From CBDCTM01 sp965222005 (lineage in GTDB: Bacteria; Bacteroidota; Bacteroidia; Chitinophagales; Saprospiraceae), in contig OZ244935.1 of NCBI GenBank assembly GCA_965222005.1, positions 2,914,001 through 2,978,000 of the forward strand: 64,000 nucleotides of DNA, written 5' to 3'. A model generated the notes under the pieces. The model was not told the DNA's origin and made no database searches. It saw nothing but the letters and a program-made list of their open reading frames with translations. The position numbers and the translations under genes are program-made. Below, piece after piece: positions 61,540 to 64,000 of this stretch (positions are counted from its first letter, which is position 1; each line of letters opens with the position of its first letter).

Positions 61540-61735
61540 TAAACAACAAGCATTGCATATTCAAACATACTGTTAGTTGTTCCTCTGGCTCTGCTCGCCC
61601 GGAACTTGGCGAGCATCCAAACTCCTATCTATTGTTAGCCTTCCTTCCCAAAAGCCGCTCGATGGCAAAGCAAAGAAAGTCCGTTTGCGGTTTTTTATTT
61701 GAAATACTCCCCCTTTCTGGTGTGCGATTATGAAG

Positions 61736-61779
61736 AATCAGACTCTTGCTTGCCCTCCTCCCTGGCAATCTGATTTTTT
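61736..61779 (+). terminator. Terminator-like hairpin in the leader of the second giant gene
   Basis: AATCAGA (61736-61742) pairs with TCTGATT (61769-61775); an inner TTGCC (61750-61754) pairs with GGCAA (61764-61768). A run of six T (61774-61779) follows. It ends 23 bp before the start codon, so it may attenuate transcription into the gene. Confidence 0.5.
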
Positions 61780-61802
61780 AACACACCATAAAAACAAAAA
61801 TT

Positions 61803-64000
61803 ATGAACACGCGATTTTTACTCGTCCTCATTGCATTGGGGTGCTTTAGCCTGCGCGCTAATGATCCCGTCAATTTCCCTGAAAGTACGGAAGACTTTTT
61901 GCGGGAGTTGAGCGATTACATGTCTTCGACCAATCAAAAAGACTGTACCACCGCCTTTCGTCTTTTTGAGCAAAAATGTAGAGCCGGAGAGTTTCCGGAG
62001 GACAAACTGCTGCAGATTCGCAATCTGTGTAATGCCATGCTCAATCTGAAAATGGCACCCAAACCCTACTTTTCCAATTATCTCACAGCACTCTGTATCG
62101 TTGATAAAAAAGGCCATCCCAACCAACTCTTCTCCGAATGGCACCAGGTACTCAGTGGAATGCTCGGGCAGGTACAGGGGCGACGCTTCAACGCCTATAA
62201 AAATTTTCTCGAATTCTCGCTCCACTTTTTTGAAACCCACAAATTGCGGGATATTAAATCCGGCGTTCAGTGGCAAGTCAAAGGAAGTGGTTTCGGTATG
62301 CAGATAAAGGATAAAAAAGCCGGGCTCGTCTGCAACGAAGTCAAACTGGTAGCTTCACGCAAACAGGATTCCATCGCTATCGAAAGCACCAGCGGTATGT
62401 TTCTGCCGCTCGACAACCTCTGGCTTGGGCAGGGCGGAACGGTCCATTGGCCACAGCAACAAATGAAGCAGGTGTATGCCCGCCTGGCCAGCTACAAACT
62501 GGATGTAAAAAAGGGGCTTTACGAAGCCGAAGATGCCGAACTTTACCACCCACATCTTTTTGATGGAAAGCCAGTGAAAGGAATCGTGGAAGACAAGATT
62601 AGCGCTGCAAGGAAAGGGAAATCCAAATCCTTTCCCCGATTCAAAACAGCCGAAAAGAATATTTTGATCGACGATTTGGTGGGCAATGTAGTCATCCAGG
62701 GAGGTATCTCCCTGCGGGGCGACGAAGTACAGGTGTATGGAAACGCGCAGACCCAAGCCACTATTGAAATTTTGGACAAGCAAAAAAAAGTAATTGCCCG
62801 AGCTTCGTCCAAAGGGTTTATCGTGAAGGGAAATGACAAGATCAGCGGGCAGAACTGTCGCTTGGTATTGTACACCGATACCCAGGACTCCATCCTTCAT
62901 CCTGCCGTTCAGCTTAGTTACTTTGCCAAAAATCAAAAACTGGAAGCTAAACGTGAGAAAAATGGCAGCGGGCCAACGCCTTTCTACGCATCCTATCAAC
63001 ACCTCAATATGGATGCTGACAAGATCGATTGGTATATTGGGCAGGACTCCATCGTTTTCAATCAAAAGAAAGCCTCCGTTGGCGCCGGCAACTATACCGT
63101 TAAGTTTGAATCACCGGAATACTTTGATGAGCAAATCTACCGCCGCCTCCAAAATGTGGCGGATTATAATCCCATTTCATCTCTGTTTCATTTGTGTCAG
63201 GAGCAAGGCAGTTTGCATATTCAGGCGATCGATTTTGCTCGCAAGCTCAATCCCCGTTTTGATGTGTCGAGCATTAAAAGCCTGATCTACGATATGGCAG
63301 CAGCAGGCTTTCTGTATTACGAACCGGATAATGAACAGATACATGTTACCGAAAAGACAGCCTTTTATGCACATGCCAGCCAGGGCAAAAAGGATTTTGA
63401 CAATGTCCGCTTTGTCTCAAAATCGGATGCTTCCAATGCAGTCATCCACCTGCCCCGCCAGCAAACCCTGGCCAATGGTATCAAAATACTCGAATTCAGT
63501 AGTGCCCGAAAGGTGGCCGCCCGCCCCACCCACAACCAGGTGCTCCTGCTCGAAGATCGCAACCTGAGCTTCGATGGCCGGCTCTTCGCTGGGTTTGCCA
63601 GCCTGGAAGGCCGCGATTTTCACTTCAATTATGACCAATTCAACCTTGAGATTGATTCGGTTCGCTACTTCGATTTTTTTGTGCCTACCGGCCAGCAAGA
63701 TAAAAAAGGCGAACCAGAAGCTCTTTCATTGGCCTCAAGGATTGAGCACCTCAAGGGCGTGCTGCTCATTGATGCCCCTGCCAACAAATCGGGCAAAGAA
63801 AATATTGGCCTTTTTCCGGCTTTCAATAGCAAAGAAAAGTCCTACGTATATTATGACGCAGCCAATATTCACCAAGGATGCTACACCAGAGATAGCTTCT
63901 ATTTTGAGCTTAAGCCTTTCATTTTCAACAACTTAGGCGAATTTACCGCCGAGCGTTTGCAGTTCGATGGCCAAATGCTCTCAGCTGATATTTTCCCTCC
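61803..64000 (+). CDS. Giant exported protein of unknown function (paralogue 2; 3' end outside window)
   Basis: The ATG at 61803 starts MNTRFLLVLIALGCFSLRA, a signal peptide, and the frame is open to the window end (about 732 codons). The sequence follows the first paralogue throughout: LWLGQGGTVHWP against VWKGQGGRVNWT, LDVKKGLYEAEDAELYHPHLF against VDTKKALYEAKDVQLYYPDLF, PRFDVSSIKSLIYDMAAAGF against SRFDASSIQPLLYDLVAGGF, and ASRIEHLKGVLLIDAPANKSG against the matching stretch. No known family is recognised. It is a tandem duplication of the upstream gene, diverged to moderate similarity. Confidence 0.85.
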   Translation, partial: MNTRFLLVLIALGCFSLRANDPVNFPESTEDFLRELSDYMSSTNQKDCTTAFRLFEQKCRAGEFPEDKLLQIRNLCNAMLNLKMAPKPYFSNYLTALCIVDKKGHPNQLFSEWHQVLSGMLGQVQGRRFNAYKNFLEFSLHFFETHKLRDIKSGVQWQVKGSGFGMQIKDKKAGLVCNEVKLVASRKQDSIAIESTSGMFLPLDNLWLGQGGTVHWPQQQMKQVYARLASYKLDVKKGLYEAEDAELYHPHLFDGKPVKGIVEDKISAARKGKSKSFPRFKTAEKNILIDDLVGNVVIQGGISLRGDEVQVYGNAQTQATIEILDKQKKVIARASSKGFIVKGNDKISGQNCRLVLYTDTQDSILHPAVQLSYFAKNQKLEAKREKNGSGPTPFYASYQHLNMDADKIDWYIGQDSIVFNQKKASVGAGNYTVKFESPEYFDEQIYRRLQNVADYNPISSLFHLCQEQGSLHIQAIDFARKLNPRFDVSSIKSLIYDMAAAGFLYYEPDNEQIHVTEKTAFYAHASQGKKDFDNVRFVSKSDASNAVIHLPRQQTLANGIKILEFSSARKVAARPTHNQVLLLEDRNLSFDGRLFAGFASLEGRDFHFNYDQFNLEIDSVRYFDFFVPTGQQDKKGEPEALSLASRIEHLKGVLLIDAPANKSGKENIGLFPAFNSKEKSYVYYDAANIHQGCYTRDSFYFELKPFIFNNLGEFTAERLQFDGQMLSADIFP

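Larger units (their letters stand above)
61407..61802. other. Non-coding region between two paralogous giant genes
   Basis: 396 bp without a convincing gene. It holds a loose inverted repeat GAGCTTGTT / AACAAGCTC (61412-61420, 61455-61463), a -7 box at 61532-61539 and a terminator-like hairpin at 61736-61779. The second gene therefore likely has its own promoter and a ~260-base leader. Confidence 0.6.

Noticed and set aside
1..64000. tRNA or rRNA genes
   Set aside because: No cloverleaf-like GTTCRANYC contexts or rRNA-like stretches were seen in the intergenic regions by eye; a covariance search would settle this.

Overview
The window reads as a piece of a Bacteroidota chromosome, most likely of the Saprospirales type (inference). 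Supporting features are several type IX secretion (T9SS) cargo proteins with type A or type B C-terminal sorting domains, SprB-like adhesin repeats, a PUR/DUF3276 protein, TAnnTTTG -7 promoter boxes, and genes without clear Shine-Dalgarno sites. I saw no rRNA, tRNA, CRISPR array, integrase or phage gene.

Layout. 3-12497 is the 3' part of a giant SprB-repeat adhesin made of ten ~1.16-kb super-repeats, two of which pairs form a near-identical 2,322-bp tandem duplication. 12754-17623 holds a small T9SS cargo protein, a DUF3276 protein, an ABC exporter and fructose-1,6-bisphosphatase. 17652-26761 is a second giant surface protein on the minus strand (beta-propeller repeats, four 423-bp units, twelve 210-bp units, thirteen 123-bp units, type B sorting domain). 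Its reading frame is broken by a cluster of small deletions at 24626-24840. 27020-32675 carries a thioredoxin/MsrA-like protein, a TIR protein paired with a beta-helix T9SS protein, and another type B cargo protein.

32864-39851 is the most interesting block: a tightly packed same-strand series encoding a lipoprotein, an ECF sigma factor, a membrane-anchored beta-barrel protein, DUF3570, a T9SS beta-propeller protein with a D-A-V-S-G-A-T sequence, a Rieske-like lipoprotein missing one ligand, a thioredoxin-ApbE fusion, and a 70-residue DUF4266 lipoprotein ending in GGGCGCN. I read it as an uncharacterised sigma-controlled extracytoplasmic redox/flavinylation module.

39860-55919 and onward carries housekeeping and accessory genes: KAS III, a GT-C type membrane protein, RecQ, a VOC protein, a secreted amidotransferase-like protein, a VWA-type membrane protein, an SDR, then a divergent pair formed by a CHT1-like choline transporter and a phosphatidylcholine synthase, DUF1697, and coupled folD-prmA. 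Two inverted MITE-like elements (46396-46555, 50770-50857) lie in this part. 56892-64000 holds two tandem paralogous giant exported proteins of unknown function; the second runs off the window.
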